Assembly (NCBI GenBank): GCA_026126065.1
Contig: JAHCJY010000001.1
Span: 248,001 to 312,000, forward strand
DNA from: Bauldia sp.
GTDB lineage: Bacteria; Pseudomonadota; Alphaproteobacteria; Rhizobiales; Kaistiaceae
Length of the DNA stretch: 64,000 nt
Direction: 5' to 3'
The position numbers and the translations under genes were made by a program. This document shows positions 8,960-17,552 of the stretch, one piece after another (within the stretch, counting starts at the first letter, position 1; each line of letters opens with the position of its first letter). The notes below the pieces were generated by a model. It was not told where the DNA came from, ran no database searches, and saw nothing but the letters and a program-made list of their open reading frames with translations.

Positions 8960-9805
8960 TCACCCGGGAGTGCGAGGCACCACCAGAAGGTCGGTTGTTC
9001 CGCGACGGATCAGGTCGGCGCTCACGCTGCCGAGTATCGCGCGCATGATGCCCCTCCGGGCATGGGTCGAAACCACCGTCAGTTCGCAGTTCTCTTCTTC
9101 CGCCGCCTTCATCAGGGCTGGGGCGGGGTCCGCGTCCTCGAGGCGGAGCCGGAGGCGGGAGCGCACGGCCGGAGCGAAGGAGGCGACGAGGCGGCTTCTC
9201 GTGCTGTTCATGACGTCCGCCCGATAGGCGTCGATGCTTGCCTCGGGCACGCTTGCGGAGCCGAGCATCCCGGCGCCAGTGGCATTGAAGGCATGGAGGC
9301 CGGTGAGGCTGCTCGGCGCGGCCTTCCCAAGAAGCTCCAGTGCGCCGACGAGTTCGTTCGCTTCATCGCTCTCGAGGCCGACCAGAGCGCGACTGTAGGG
9401 CCGGGTCGCAGGGAGGCGGGCGAGAAGGAGAGGGATCTGGACGAGCCGAGCGAGCCGTTCGACGGTCGTGTCCCGGAACATATCCCGGATGGCGCTCCTT
9501 CGGTGGTCGCCCACCACCAGCAATTCCGCCCCGGCGTGCGTCACGGCCGTCAGAATTGCGCGATGAGTATCGCCGAGAGCGATTTCCTGGAGGCTCCGGA
9601 CCCGATCTCCGTGAGCCTGTCTCTCCTGCAGAAGCTGCTCACGTGCCTGCTCGGTCGCGGCGGCGACCATGTGAACTGGCCGGTCGTCATCCACGGCGTG
9701 CAGGTAGAGGAGTTCCGCACCGGTCACCTCGGATATGGCAACGGCGCGCTCGATGGCGATTGAACCTCGTTCGGAAAAGTCCGTCGCGACCGCGATACGC
9801 CTCAT
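8960..9805 (-). CDS. Universal stress protein with two UspA domains
   Basis: 281 residues from the ATG at 9805; a longer frame reaches 9865 but the family start MRRIAVATDFSE favours the inner codon. The first UspA domain covers about residues 1-135, with the nucleotide-loop pattern at VVGDHRRSAIRDM. The second runs from about 140 to 281 and ends STHARRGIMRAILGSVSADLIRR…LLVVP, the usual G-x9-G-(S/T) ATP-binding signature. It is a cytosolic protein, probably nucleotide-binding, linked in the family to redox, respiratory or energy stress. It lies next to a second tandem Usp gene and near the divergent Mrp antiporter operon. Confidence 0.88.
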   Translation of the reverse strand: MRRIAVATDFSERGSIAIERAVAISEVTGAELLYLHAVDDDRPVHMVAAATEQAREQLLQERQAHGDRVRSLQEIALGDTHRAILTAVTHAGAELLVVGDHRRSAIRDMFRDTTVERLARLVQIPLLLARLPATRPYSRALVGLESDEANELVGALELLGKAAPSSLTGLHAFNATGAGMLGSASVPEASIDAYRADVMNSTRSRLVASFAPAVRSRLRLRLEDADPAPALMKAAEEENCELTVVSTHARRGIMRAILGSVSADLIRRGTTDLLVVPRTPG

Positions 9806-10035
9806 TCGGATGCCTCTTGGTGTTCGGCCCTTCGCTCGCGCCTGCGTGTCGATCGCCTCGACCAACTCGCCGCCGCCACGGCCGCATGGCAGATCGCATC
9901 AAGCACAAGAATGGCGCTGCGGCGACGAGGGCTTGGGCGATTGCCTGAGATCAGCCTCCGGTTCTCTATGCCGGGCTCGACGCGAGGCAGCAAGCCGGGC
10001 ATCGCCGCGACCCGCGTCGCTGACATAGAGCCTCA

Positions 10036-10884
10036 TCACCCCGCCGGGACCGCAAGAACATCCGTCGCCGAGGCCATGAGAAGGCGGCCAGCGAGATTTC
10101 CGCTGTGTCGGTGCATGCCCCAGGTGGGATGAACGCCGATAACGGTCAGGTCGACAGATCCCGACCGCGTCAGGCTCTGCAGTAGAACCTCGGGACTGCC
10201 TTGCTCGAGCCGCACCGTCGGTGGCGACTCGAAGGTCGCCTTCTCCCCGAGCCCGCCGACGAAGGCGAGAGTCTCCGCGTTTGCGGCATCGCGAACATCC
10301 TTTGCGGTCCCCTCCCCGAGAAAGCCGGCGAAGGGGACTCGATAGGCGTGAAGAATTGAAAGCGACGAGCCCGGAAACAGGCTCATGGCCCGAACGATTG
10401 CTGCCTCCGAGACGGCGGAGAAGTCGGTAAGGGCCAGAAGCCGGCGATACTGCTCGGAGCGGGCCTTCTTGACCATCAGGATCGGCACCGGCGATCGGCG
10501 GATCAACGCCTCGACCAGGCGACCTGGTCTCGCCCGCCCAAGGAACTCATTGATGGCCATGCCCACTATGATGAGCTGGCAGCCGGTGTCTCGAGCAACC
10601 TCCAGGACCTCCTCGTCGACAGGACCTCGACGGATGATCATGCGCCAGTCGACCGGGGAGTCAGCGACGATCTCGAGCACCTCCGCCTTTGCGCGGTCCG
10701 CAATGACGTTGTCCTCCCAGGTCGGCCGTGTGCTCGGCTCGACGACAAGGACGAGATGCAGCCTGGCATTCCACTGCGAGGCGAGCGAGAAGGCTCGCAA
10801 GAGGGCGCGGTCGCATCGCGGACCCAGGTCCGTGGCAAGAAGGATATCGGTCACTGGCTGGCTGTCGGGCACTCGGTTCTCCAT
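10036..10884 (-). CDS. Universal stress protein with two UspA domains
   Basis: 282 residues from the ATG at 10884; a TTG one codon upstream is the alternative. The first domain starts TDILLATDLGPRCDRAL and has the loop IIVGMAINEFLGRARPGRLVEALIRRSPVPILMV. The second starts RRLLALTDFSAVSEAAIVRA and ends VIGVHPTWGMHRHSGNLAGRLL. The glycine-rich nucleotide loop is clear in domain 1 and altered in domain 2. It is divergent from the Mrp operon across about 230 bases, so the two may share a regulatory region. Confidence 0.86.
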   Translation of the reverse strand: MENRVPDSQPVTDILLATDLGPRCDRALLRAFSLASQWNARLHLVLVVEPSTRPTWEDNVIADRAKAEVLEIVADSPVDWRMIIRRGPVDEEVLEVARDTGCQLIIVGMAINEFLGRARPGRLVEALIRRSPVPILMVKKARSEQYRRLLALTDFSAVSEAAIVRAMSLFPGSSLSILHAYRVPFAGFLGEGTAKDVRDAANAETLAFVGGLGEKATFESPPTVRLEQGSPEVLLQSLTRSGSVDLTVIGVHPTWGMHRHSGNLAGRLLMASATDVLAVPAG

Positions 10885-11118
10885 CAAATCGGGATCGCGT
10901 CAGATCGTAGAGCAGCATCGTTGTTGAATGAGGCTCGGGAGTGTTTGTGGTCGACTCTAACTCCGGGATACTCGCTCGGTCTCGGCTCCCGCGAATCGCT
11001 TGGCGGTCGGCGTCTGTTATGAAGGGGTGACGCGGCGCCGGCGCACGGAGTTGAGCGAAGGGGCGTGGCTGCGCGGCGAGAATTTCTGCTCGATGGAGGA
11101 TAGCGAGGAGCCCGACAT

Positions 11119-14070
11119 TTGCCCGAGACATACCTGATCCTCCTCCTGGCGGTCCCGTTCGCCGGGTCGCTCCTCACCCTTGTCGTTCCCCGCAACACCC
11201 GCAACGCCGAAGCTCTCCTGTCGGGTGGTGTTGCGACGGCGGCGCTTGTTCTCACGATCCTCCTCTACCCGGCAGTCGCCGACGGCGGTGTCGTTCGCGT
11301 CGATATCCCGTGGATGCCGTCGCTCGGGCTTGAGATCGCTCTGAGGATCGATGGCTTCGCCTGGCTGTTCGCGGTCCTGATCACAGGCGTCGGCCTGCTC
11401 GTTGTCATCTACGCAAGATACTACATGTCTCCGAAGGATCCGTTGGCGCGTTTCTTCGGCTTCATGCTGAGCTTCATGGGCGCGATGCTGGGTCTTGTCC
11501 TGTCCGGCAACATCATCCAGCTTGCGATCTTCTGGGAGCTGACCAGCATCAGCTCCTTCCTGCTGATCTCGTATTGGTATCATCGGCAGCAGGCACGCGA
11601 CGGCGCCCGGATTGCGCTCATCGTGACCGGCCTCGGCGGCTTCGCGCTGCTGGTCGGCATGCTCATCATCGGTCACATCGTGGGCAGCTACGATCTGGAT
11701 GAGGTGCTGGCCTCGGGGGATGTCATCCGCGAGCACCCCCTCTATGTGACCGCGCTCCTGCTGTTCCTCCTGGGCGCCCTGACCAAGAGCGCGCAGTTTC
11801 CATTCCATTTCTGGCTGCCGCAGGCGATGGCCGCGCCTACGCCGGTGTCGGCCTATCTGCATTCGGCGACGATGGTGAAGGCCGGCGTGTTCTTGCTCGT
11901 CCGGTTCTGGCCGGCCATGGCGGGAACACCGGAGTGGTTCTGGATCGTCACGACCTGCGGGATGACGACGCTGGTGCTTGGTGCCTATGCCGCCATCTTC
12001 CAGCGAGATCTGAAGGGCCTGCTGGCCTACTCGACCATCAGCCATCTCGGGCTGATCACCGCGCTGCTCGGGATGGGCTCGCCGCTCGCCGCCGTCGCGG
12101 CGATCTTTCACATCGTCAATCACGCAACGTTCAAGGCGTCGCTGTTCATGGCGGCCGGCATCATCGACCATGAGACCGGCACGCGTGACATCACACGGCT
12201 GTCGGGCCTCATCCGGTTCATGCCCGTTACCGCGACGTTGGCGATCGTCGCCAGCGCGGCGATGGCCGGTGTCCCGCTTCTCAACGGCTTCATATCGAAG
12301 GAGATGTTCTTCGCAGAAACGGCGGTCACCAACGCCAACGGTTTTGCCAACTGGGCGCTGCCGGTGTTCGCCACGCTCGCGGGGGCGTTCGCCGTCGCCT
12401 ACTCCATCCGCGTGGTCCACGGCGTATTCTTCGGGCCTCCGCCGGTCGATCTCGACAGGGTTCCGCACGAGCCGCCGGCCCTTATGCGGAGACCGATCGA
12501 GTTGCTCGTTCTTGCCTGCCTTGTCGTAGGCATCGTTCCGGCAATCACGATCGGTCCGTTCCTCGCGTCGGCCGTGCATGCGGTGCTGGGATCGGAGACA
12601 CCCTACTACAGCCTGTCGATCTGGCACGGCTTCAACCTGCCGCTCTTGATGAGCGCCATTGCACTCGGGGCGGGTACGCTGCTCTACGTTGTCCTCTACC
12701 GGATCGGAGGGTTCCGGCTGGATGGCCCGCCGCTGACACGGCATATCCGGGGCGCGCGCATTTTTGAGCGAATTCTGACGACGGTGACCGTGCGCTGGGC
12801 GCAGGCGCTTTCCGTCTTCGCCGCATCCCGTCGCCTCCAGCCCCAACTCTTCCTGCTGCTCGTCATCGCCGTGGGGGTCACCGCGTCCCCGCTCGTGGGA
12901 GGATTTGGCGGGCTGGGCGAGCCGCAGGCGGCCGATGTCGCGTTCGGCCTCGTCTGGACCGCAGGCGTCATCTGCGCCGCGGCGGCGGCGTATTTCGCCA
13001 AGTACCACCGTCTCGTTGCTCTCGTGCTGCTGGGTGGCGCCGGTCTGGCCACGTCAATCACTTTCGTCTGGTTCTCCGCCCCGGACCTGGCAATCACGCA
13101 GTTGCTCGTGGAGATCGTGACCACGGTCCTGATCCTTCTCGGGCTGCGCTGGCTCCCGGAGCGGCTCGAGAACATGCTTCCGGCTCGGGAGGGGACCAGG
13201 GTGCGGACGCGGCGCTATCGTGACTTCGCCCTGGCGGTTGTCTCCGGGCTCGGCGTCGCGCTCCTCGTCTATGCGGTGATGACCCGCCAGCCCCCTGATG
13301 GGATCGGCCGCTTCTTCATCGAAAACGCCTACACGCAAGGTGGCGGCACGAACGTCGTCAACGTCATGCTGGTGGATTTCCGCGGCTTCGACACGCTCGG
13401 AGAGATCACCGTCCTCGGTGTTGTCGCCGTGACGATATTCGCCCTCCTTCGCCGCTTCCGCCCGGCGCGCGAAAGCATCGGCAAGCCGGAGCAGCAGCGT
13501 ATCCAGACCGCGTTCGACGATCGCGTCGCCGGCCGTCGCGCGGGAGACTCGATCACGGAATACCTCCTCGTGCCCTCGGCTATCATGCAGTGGCTGTTCC
13601 CGGTGATCGCCGTGTTCGCCGCATACCTGTTCATCCGGGGCCACGATCTTCCCGGGGGCGGATTCGCGGCCGGCATAACCATGTCGATCGCCTTCCTCCT
13701 CCAATACATGGCGGGCGGCGTCCGCTGGGTCGAAGACCGGCTCCGGATCCTGCCGATGATCTGGATCGGCATGGGCATCATGATCGCGGTGCTGACGGGC
13801 CTCGGCGCCTGGCTGTTCGACTACCCGTTCCTCACTTCATTCCATCAGTATGTCGAGGTCCCGGTCATCGGGCGGGTGCCGCTGGCGACCGCGCTGTTCT
13901 TCGACCTCGGCGTGTTCCTCGTGGTCGTCGGGGCGACGGTCCTGACGCTCATCGCGATCGCCCATCAGTCCGTTCGCGCCCATCGCGTCCGGCAGGCGGA
14001 GCCCGAGCCAGCGCCGACAACGGCGCCTGCTGGCGATGGCGGGGGCGGCGAAGGGCAGGAGGCGACCTGA
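11119..14070 (+). CDS. mrpA: Mrp-type Na+/H+ antiporter, fused MrpA-MrpB subunit
   Basis: 983 residues. The start is a TTG at 11119 behind a GAGGAG box; no ATG in frame fits. Residues 1-500 form the NuoL-like proton-channel domain with WELTSISSFLLI, the lysine-bearing LGALTKSAQFPFHFWLP motif and the HSATMVKAGVFL motif. The MrpA-specific C-terminal part follows to about residue 780. From about residue 810 the sequence is a complete MrpB (LFPVIAVFAAYLFIRGHD), which is a separate gene in Bacillus. Such AB fusions are known in alphaproteobacteria (PhaA type). It is the first gene of the operon and the core of an inner-membrane complex exchanging Na+ (or K+) for H+ in pH and salt homeostasis. Confidence 0.95.
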   Translation: MPETYLILLLAVPFAGSLLTLVVPRNTRNAEALLSGGVATAALVLTILLYPAVADGGVVRVDIPWMPSLGLEIALRIDGFAWLFAVLITGVGLLVVIYARYYMSPKDPLARFFGFMLSFMGAMLGLVLSGNIIQLAIFWELTSISSFLLISYWYHRQQARDGARIALIVTGLGGFALLVGMLIIGHIVGSYDLDEVLASGDVIREHPLYVTALLLFLLGALTKSAQFPFHFWLPQAMAAPTPVSAYLHSATMVKAGVFLLVRFWPAMAGTPEWFWIVTTCGMTTLVLGAYAAIFQRDLKGLLAYSTISHLGLITALLGMGSPLAAVAAIFHIVNHATFKASLFMAAGIIDHETGTRDITRLSGLIRFMPVTATLAIVASAAMAGVPLLNGFISKEMFFAETAVTNANGFANWALPVFATLAGAFAVAYSIRVVHGVFFGPPPVDLDRVPHEPPALMRRPIELLVLACLVVGIVPAITIGPFLASAVHAVLGSETPYYSLSIWHGFNLPLLMSAIALGAGTLLYVVLYRIGGFRLDGPPLTRHIRGARIFERILTTVTVRWAQALSVFAASRRLQPQLFLLLVIAVGVTASPLVGGFGGLGEPQAADVAFGLVWTAGVICAAAAAYFAKYHRLVALVLLGGAGLATSITFVWFSAPDLAITQLLVEIVTTVLILLGLRWLPERLENMLPAREGTRVRTRRYRDFALAVVSGLGVALLVYAVMTRQPPDGIGRFFIENAYTQGGGTNVVNVMLVDFRGFDTLGEITVLGVVAVTIFALLRRFRPARESIGKPEQQRIQTAFDDRVAGRRAGDSITEYLLVPSAIMQWLFPVIAVFAAYLFIRGHDLPGGGFAAGITMSIAFLLQYMAGGVRWVEDRLRILPMIWIGMGIMIAVLTGLGAWLFDYPFLTSFHQYVEVPVIGRVPLATALFFDLGVFLVVVGATVLTLIAIAHQSVRAHRVRQAEPEPAPTTAPAGDGGGGEGQEAT

Positions 14071-14071
14071 C

Positions 14072-14404
14072 GTGGAACTCATCCTCGCCATCGGTATCGG
14101 CGTCCTGACGGCGTCGGGCGTCTGGCTCATCCTCCGCCCCCGAACCTTCCAGGTCATCATCGGGCTGTCCCTGCTGTCCTACGCGGTCAACCTCTTCATC
14201 TTCGCGATGGGACGGCTTCGCAGCAACGCGGCCCCGATCCTCGATTCCGCCGTCGAGGGGGCAGACTATGCCGACCCGGTACCCCAGGCTCTGGTGCTGA
14301 CGGCGATCGTCATCAGCTTTGCGATGACGGCGCTGTTTCTCGTCGTGCTGCTGGCAGCTCGCGGGGCTACGGGCACCGATCATGTCGATGGACGGGAAGG
14401 CTAG
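14072..14404 (+). CDS. mrpC: Mrp antiporter subunit C (NuoK-like)
   Basis: 110 residues from a GTG at 14072, one base after the mrpA stop and behind an AGGAGG box inside mrpA. A longer upstream frame adds residues unlike the family. Three transmembrane helices with the NuoK-like pattern (VIIGLSLLSYAVNLFIFAMG). It is part of the membrane arm of the Mrp complex and is probably translationally coupled to mrpA. Confidence 0.92.
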   Translation: MELILAIGIGVLTASGVWLILRPRTFQVIIGLSLLSYAVNLFIFAMGRLRSNAAPILDSAVEGADYADPVPQALVLTAIVISFAMTALFLVVLLAARGATGTDHVDGREG

Positions 14405-14407
14405 TCG

Positions 14408-16027
14408 TTGACGCTCGCCGATCACCTCGCCGTTCTGCCGATCCTGCTGCCTCTGGCAGTCGCGGCGCTGACCCTCCTCCTCGACGAGCGGCGCCGGCGG
14501 CTGAAGCTTGCGCTCTCAATCGGAACCAGCGTCGTGCTCATCGCCGTAGCGGCGACGCTCCTCGTCAAGGCGGGGGCGTCCGGCGCGGTCGCGGCCACCT
14601 ATCCGCTGGGCAACTGGCCGATCCCGTTCGGCATCGTCCTGGTCGCCGATCGCCTCTCGGCCATCATGGTGCTTGTCACCGCGATCCTCACGCTGTTCGC
14701 GCTGATCTTCGCATCAGCCCGATGGGCACGTGCCGGCGTGAGCTTCCACACGCTCGTCCTCGTCCTTCTCACGGGCCTGAATGGAGCGTTCCTGACCGGC
14801 GACCTCTTCAACCTGTTCGTCTTCTTCGAGGTTCTGCTGGCCGCCTCGTACGGGCTCGTCCTGCACGGATCGGGAGCCACGAGGATCCGAGCCGGCTTGC
14901 ACTATGTCGCCATCAATCTGGCTGCTTCCTCGCTGTTCCTCATCGGGGTTGCGCTGATCTACGGGGTCACCGGCACGCTCAGCATGGCCGACCTTGCTGC
15001 CCGCATCCCGGCGGTCGCGGCCGAAGACCGCGGGCTTCTCAACGCCGGTATCGCGATCCTTGGCGTCGCCTTCCTCGTGAAGGCCGGGATGTGGCCGCTC
15101 AACCTCTGGATACCCGGTACCTACTCGGCGGCGAGCGCCCCGGTCGCGGCGATGTTCGCCATCATGACCAAGGTTGGAATCTACGCCGTGTATCGTCTCT
15201 CTCTTCTGGCGCTCGGACCCGACGGCGGCGCGTCTGCCGGATTCGGCCAGACCTTTCTCCTCGTGGGGGGAATGCTGACCATCGTCTTCGGGAGCGTCGG
15301 GGTTCTCGCTTCGCACGCGACGCCGCGCCTCGCCGGCTTCGCGGTGACGGTCTCGTCAGGAACGCTGCTCGCCGCGGCCGGCGTTGGAACGCCGGCGGTC
15401 ACCGCGGGCGCGCTCTTCTACCTGGTCGTGTCCACGCTCACCATCGGTGCATTCTTCCTGCTTGCCGAACTGGTTGAACGGGCGCGCGGGGGTGAGGAGG
15501 ATGTCCTAGCGGCCACCGCCGAACCGTTCGACGAGGACGACGAGGACGGGGGCCCGGACAGCAGCGCGGAGGGCGGTTTGGTCATCCCGGCCACCACGGC
15601 GATTCTCGGCAGCGCGTTCGCCATCTGCGCAATGTTGTTTGCTGGCCTGCCGCCATTGTCGGGCTTCCTCGCCAAGTTCTCGATGCTCTCCGCGATGATC
15701 GGCACCGAAGCGCCGTCGGTCATCACGGCGCCCACCTGGACGTTGGTCGGGATCCTCGTTGTTTCGAGCTTTGCGGTCCTCATCGCGATGGTGCGCACCG
15801 GCATCAGCATATTCTGGGTGACGATGAAGGACGTTCAGCTGAAGGTCCGGCTGGTCGAAATCGCGCCAGTGACGGCGCTCCTTGCCATTGGCGTCGGCCT
15901 CAGCGTCTTCGGCGGCGAGGTACAGGCATATATGGAGGACACTGCGGCTGCCCTTCACGCCCCATGGGGGATGATCGACGCCGTGCTCGGCGCGCCGGTC
16001 GTCGGCGGAGGAAGTGTCTCACCATGA
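14408..16027 (+). CDS. mrpD: Mrp antiporter subunit D (NuoN/NuoM-like)
   Basis: 539 residues starting with TTG at 14408, three bases after mrpC. It is a proton-channel subunit with about 14 helices. Landmarks are FNLFVFFEVLLAASYGLVLHG, the channel-lysine motif LVKAGMWPLNLWIP near residue 220, and MTKVGIYAVYRL. A charged insertion rich in Asp and Glu (about residues 370-390, EPFDEDDEDGG) lies in a loop. The family pairs this subunit with MrpA as the second antiporter-like channel. Confidence 0.94.
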   Translation: MTLADHLAVLPILLPLAVAALTLLLDERRRRLKLALSIGTSVVLIAVAATLLVKAGASGAVAATYPLGNWPIPFGIVLVADRLSAIMVLVTAILTLFALIFASARWARAGVSFHTLVLVLLTGLNGAFLTGDLFNLFVFFEVLLAASYGLVLHGSGATRIRAGLHYVAINLAASSLFLIGVALIYGVTGTLSMADLAARIPAVAAEDRGLLNAGIAILGVAFLVKAGMWPLNLWIPGTYSAASAPVAAMFAIMTKVGIYAVYRLSLLALGPDGGASAGFGQTFLLVGGMLTIVFGSVGVLASHATPRLAGFAVTVSSGTLLAAAGVGTPAVTAGALFYLVVSTLTIGAFFLLAELVERARGGEEDVLAATAEPFDEDDEDGGPDSSAEGGLVIPATTAILGSAFAICAMLFAGLPPLSGFLAKFSMLSAMIGTEAPSVITAPTWTLVGILVVSSFAVLIAMVRTGISIFWVTMKDVQLKVRLVEIAPVTALLAIGVGLSVFGGEVQAYMEDTAAALHAPWGMIDAVLGAPVVGGGSVSP

Positions 16028-16515
16028 CCCGTCGGCTCTTGCCCTATCCGCTTCTCGTCCTCCTCCTCTGGGGGATGTGGCTGCTGCTTCAGCAATCCGT
16101 CCGGCCAGGGCAGCTTCTCCTCGGCCTCGTCGTCGCCTTTCTTGCCGGACATGCGATGGCGGCCCTCAGGGTGCCGCGACCGAAGCTCCGCCGGCTCTGG
16201 AAGACACTTGAGCTGTTCTGGCTGGTGACGGTCGACATTCTCCACTCCAATGTTGCCGTCGCCACGCTGATCCTGTTCCGCAGGCACCGCGCCGAGACGT
16301 CCGCATTCCTGCTGATGCCGCTGAAGCTTCGCGACCGAAACGGTCTGGCCGTTCTGGCCTGCATCCTGACGGCCGCACCCGGCACCGCGTGGCTCGAATA
16401 CAACCCGACCACGGGGATGGTGCTGGTCCATGTCTTCGATCTCGTCGACGAGAAACAGTGGATCGAGAGGATTAGGCACCGGTACGAACGTCTGCTGCTG
16501 GAGATATTCCAATGA
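16024..16515 (+). CDS. mrpE: Mrp antiporter subunit E
   Basis: 163 residues. The ATG at 16024 overlaps the mrpD stop as ATGA, so the two are translationally coupled. Two N-terminal hydrophobic segments precede a soluble domain carrying TAAPGTAWLEYNPTTG and HVFDLVDE, typical of MrpE/PhaE. It is needed for assembly or activity of the antiporter. Confidence 0.93.
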   Translation: MTRRLLPYPLLVLLLWGMWLLLQQSVRPGQLLLGLVVAFLAGHAMAALRVPRPKLRRLWKTLELFWLVTVDILHSNVAVATLILFRRHRAETSAFLLMPLKLRDRNGLAVLACILTAAPGTAWLEYNPTTGMVLVHVFDLVDEKQWIERIRHRYERLLLEIFQ

Positions 16516-16793
16516 GCGCTACAATCTTGACTTGGTCCCTTGTCGGAGCGCAGGCGATGATCGGGATCGCTATTCTTGCCACGGTCTACCGGCTGGTGAA
16601 GGGGCCGCGTGCGCAGGATCGCGTGCTTGCGCTCGATGCGTTCTACGTCTGCGGCATGCTGATGCTACTCACCTTCGGGATCAGAACGGCAGCAAGCTTC
16701 TATTTCGAGGCAGCCCTTGCGATTGCCCTTCTCGGGTTCGTCAGCACTGTCGCGCTGGCGAAGTTCCTCATGCGGGGCGAGGTCATCGAATGA
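16512..16793 (+). CDS. mrpF: Mrp antiporter subunit F
   Basis: 93 residues with three transmembrane helices. The start overlaps the mrpE stop by four bases (ATGA). The segment VKGPRAQDRVLALDAF is the family signature (R-x-x-D-R-x-x-A-x-D). Small membrane subunit of the Mrp complex; in the family it is tied to Na+ or bile-salt efflux. Confidence 0.93.
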   Translation: MSATILTWSLVGAQAMIGIAILATVYRLVKGPRAQDRVLALDAFYVCGMLMLLTFGIRTAASFYFEAALAIALLGFVSTVALAKFLMRGEVIE

Positions 16794-17206
16794 TCTCCGA
16801 TGTCGACATCCCGGTTGCGGTGGCCGTCCTGGTTGCCGCCTGTGTCCTGTTCGGTGCGTTCCTGACGATGGTGGGGTGCCTGGGCCTTGCACGGCTCCGC
16901 AGCTTCTATCTGCGGATTCACGCGCCGACGCTCGGAACGAGTTTCGGCGTGCTCTTCATACTCGCGGGATCAGTGCTCTTCTTCACGGTCTCCGGCGGTC
17001 GGATCGCGGTCCATGAGGTCCTGATCATGGTGTTCGTATCGATGACCACTCCGGTCACGCTGATGCTCCTTGCCCGCGCGGCGCTCTACCGCGACCGCGC
17101 CGCCCGGAGCGAAGAGCTTCCCTTGTGGGCACGAAATCCCTCCCAGGCCGGAGCAGCCGTCGTGGACGTCGTGTCCGCTGCCTCCGAGACGGAGTCACGA
17201 TCCTGA
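16790..17206 (+). CDS. mrpG: Mrp antiporter subunit G
   Basis: 138 residues from the ATG at 16790, again overlapping the previous stop. The longer open frame upstream is a shadow of mrpE/mrpF. Three helices with the MrpG signature GCLGLARLRSFYLRIHAPTLGTS. It is the last gene of the six-gene operon, making the set A/B, C, D, E, F and G complete. The C-terminal 40 residues are polar and probably cytosolic. Confidence 0.93.
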   Translation: MISDVDIPVAVAVLVAACVLFGAFLTMVGCLGLARLRSFYLRIHAPTLGTSFGVLFILAGSVLFFTVSGGRIAVHEVLIMVFVSMTTPVTLMLLARAALYRDRAARSEELPLWARNPSQAGAAVVDVVSAASETESRS

Positions 17207-17443
17207 TGATGCTGCCGTAGCGGGCGTGTTCGGCCGCTCCCGTGCCGGCTGCTCACGAAGGCAGGCCGAACGCGATGGCGGCAAGGATGGTCAGCGCATT
17301 CGGCCGGGGCGGCCCCGGTCGAAAGGCGAGAGGCACGAGGAAGCGTCACAAGAGCGGACGCTGGTCCGAGGTCCGTCCGAGGCGCATGCGAGCGCGCCTT
17401 CAGCCTCCATCCGGCGACTGTGAGAACCGTTGGTGGGACAGGG

Positions 17444-17470
17444 TGGCGGAGAGGGTGGGACTCGAACCCA
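17444..17470. repeat. Left attachment repeat: copy of the 3' end of tRNA-Ser
   Basis: 27 bases that match, with one C/T difference, the T-arm, acceptor 3' strand and CCA end of the tRNA-Ser(CGA) at 23119-23208, in the same orientation. No 5' half of a tRNA lies beside it, so it is a fragment. It marks the left end of the integrated element whose integrase starts about 80 bases further on. Confidence 0.82.
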
Positions 17471-17523
17471 TTGGAGGCCAAGCTGCTGATCCCATTGAAG
17501 GCCTTGCACTTATGGCCTACCAG

Positions 17524-17543
17524 CTTGGTACGAATGGTTGGTA
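17524..17543. repeat. 20-bp direct repeat, left copy (possible integrase arm site)
   Basis: The sequence CTTGGTACGAATGGTTGGTA is found again, identical and in the same orientation, at 23031-23050. Each copy lies 50-70 bases inside the tRNA-end repeats. Their placement fits arm-type binding sites of a tyrosine integrase, or an alternative core site. Confidence 0.6.
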
Positions 17544-17552
17544 GGAGGCGTG

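Noticed and set aside
11017..13008. 663-residue open frame on the minus strand
   Set aside because: It lies opposite the mrpA coding region, is low-complexity and charged, and mirrors the codon bias of the real gene.
17444..17535. A second complete serine or leucine tRNA
   Set aside because: Only the T-arm and 3' acceptor strand are present; no matching 5' acceptor strand or anticodon arm is found.
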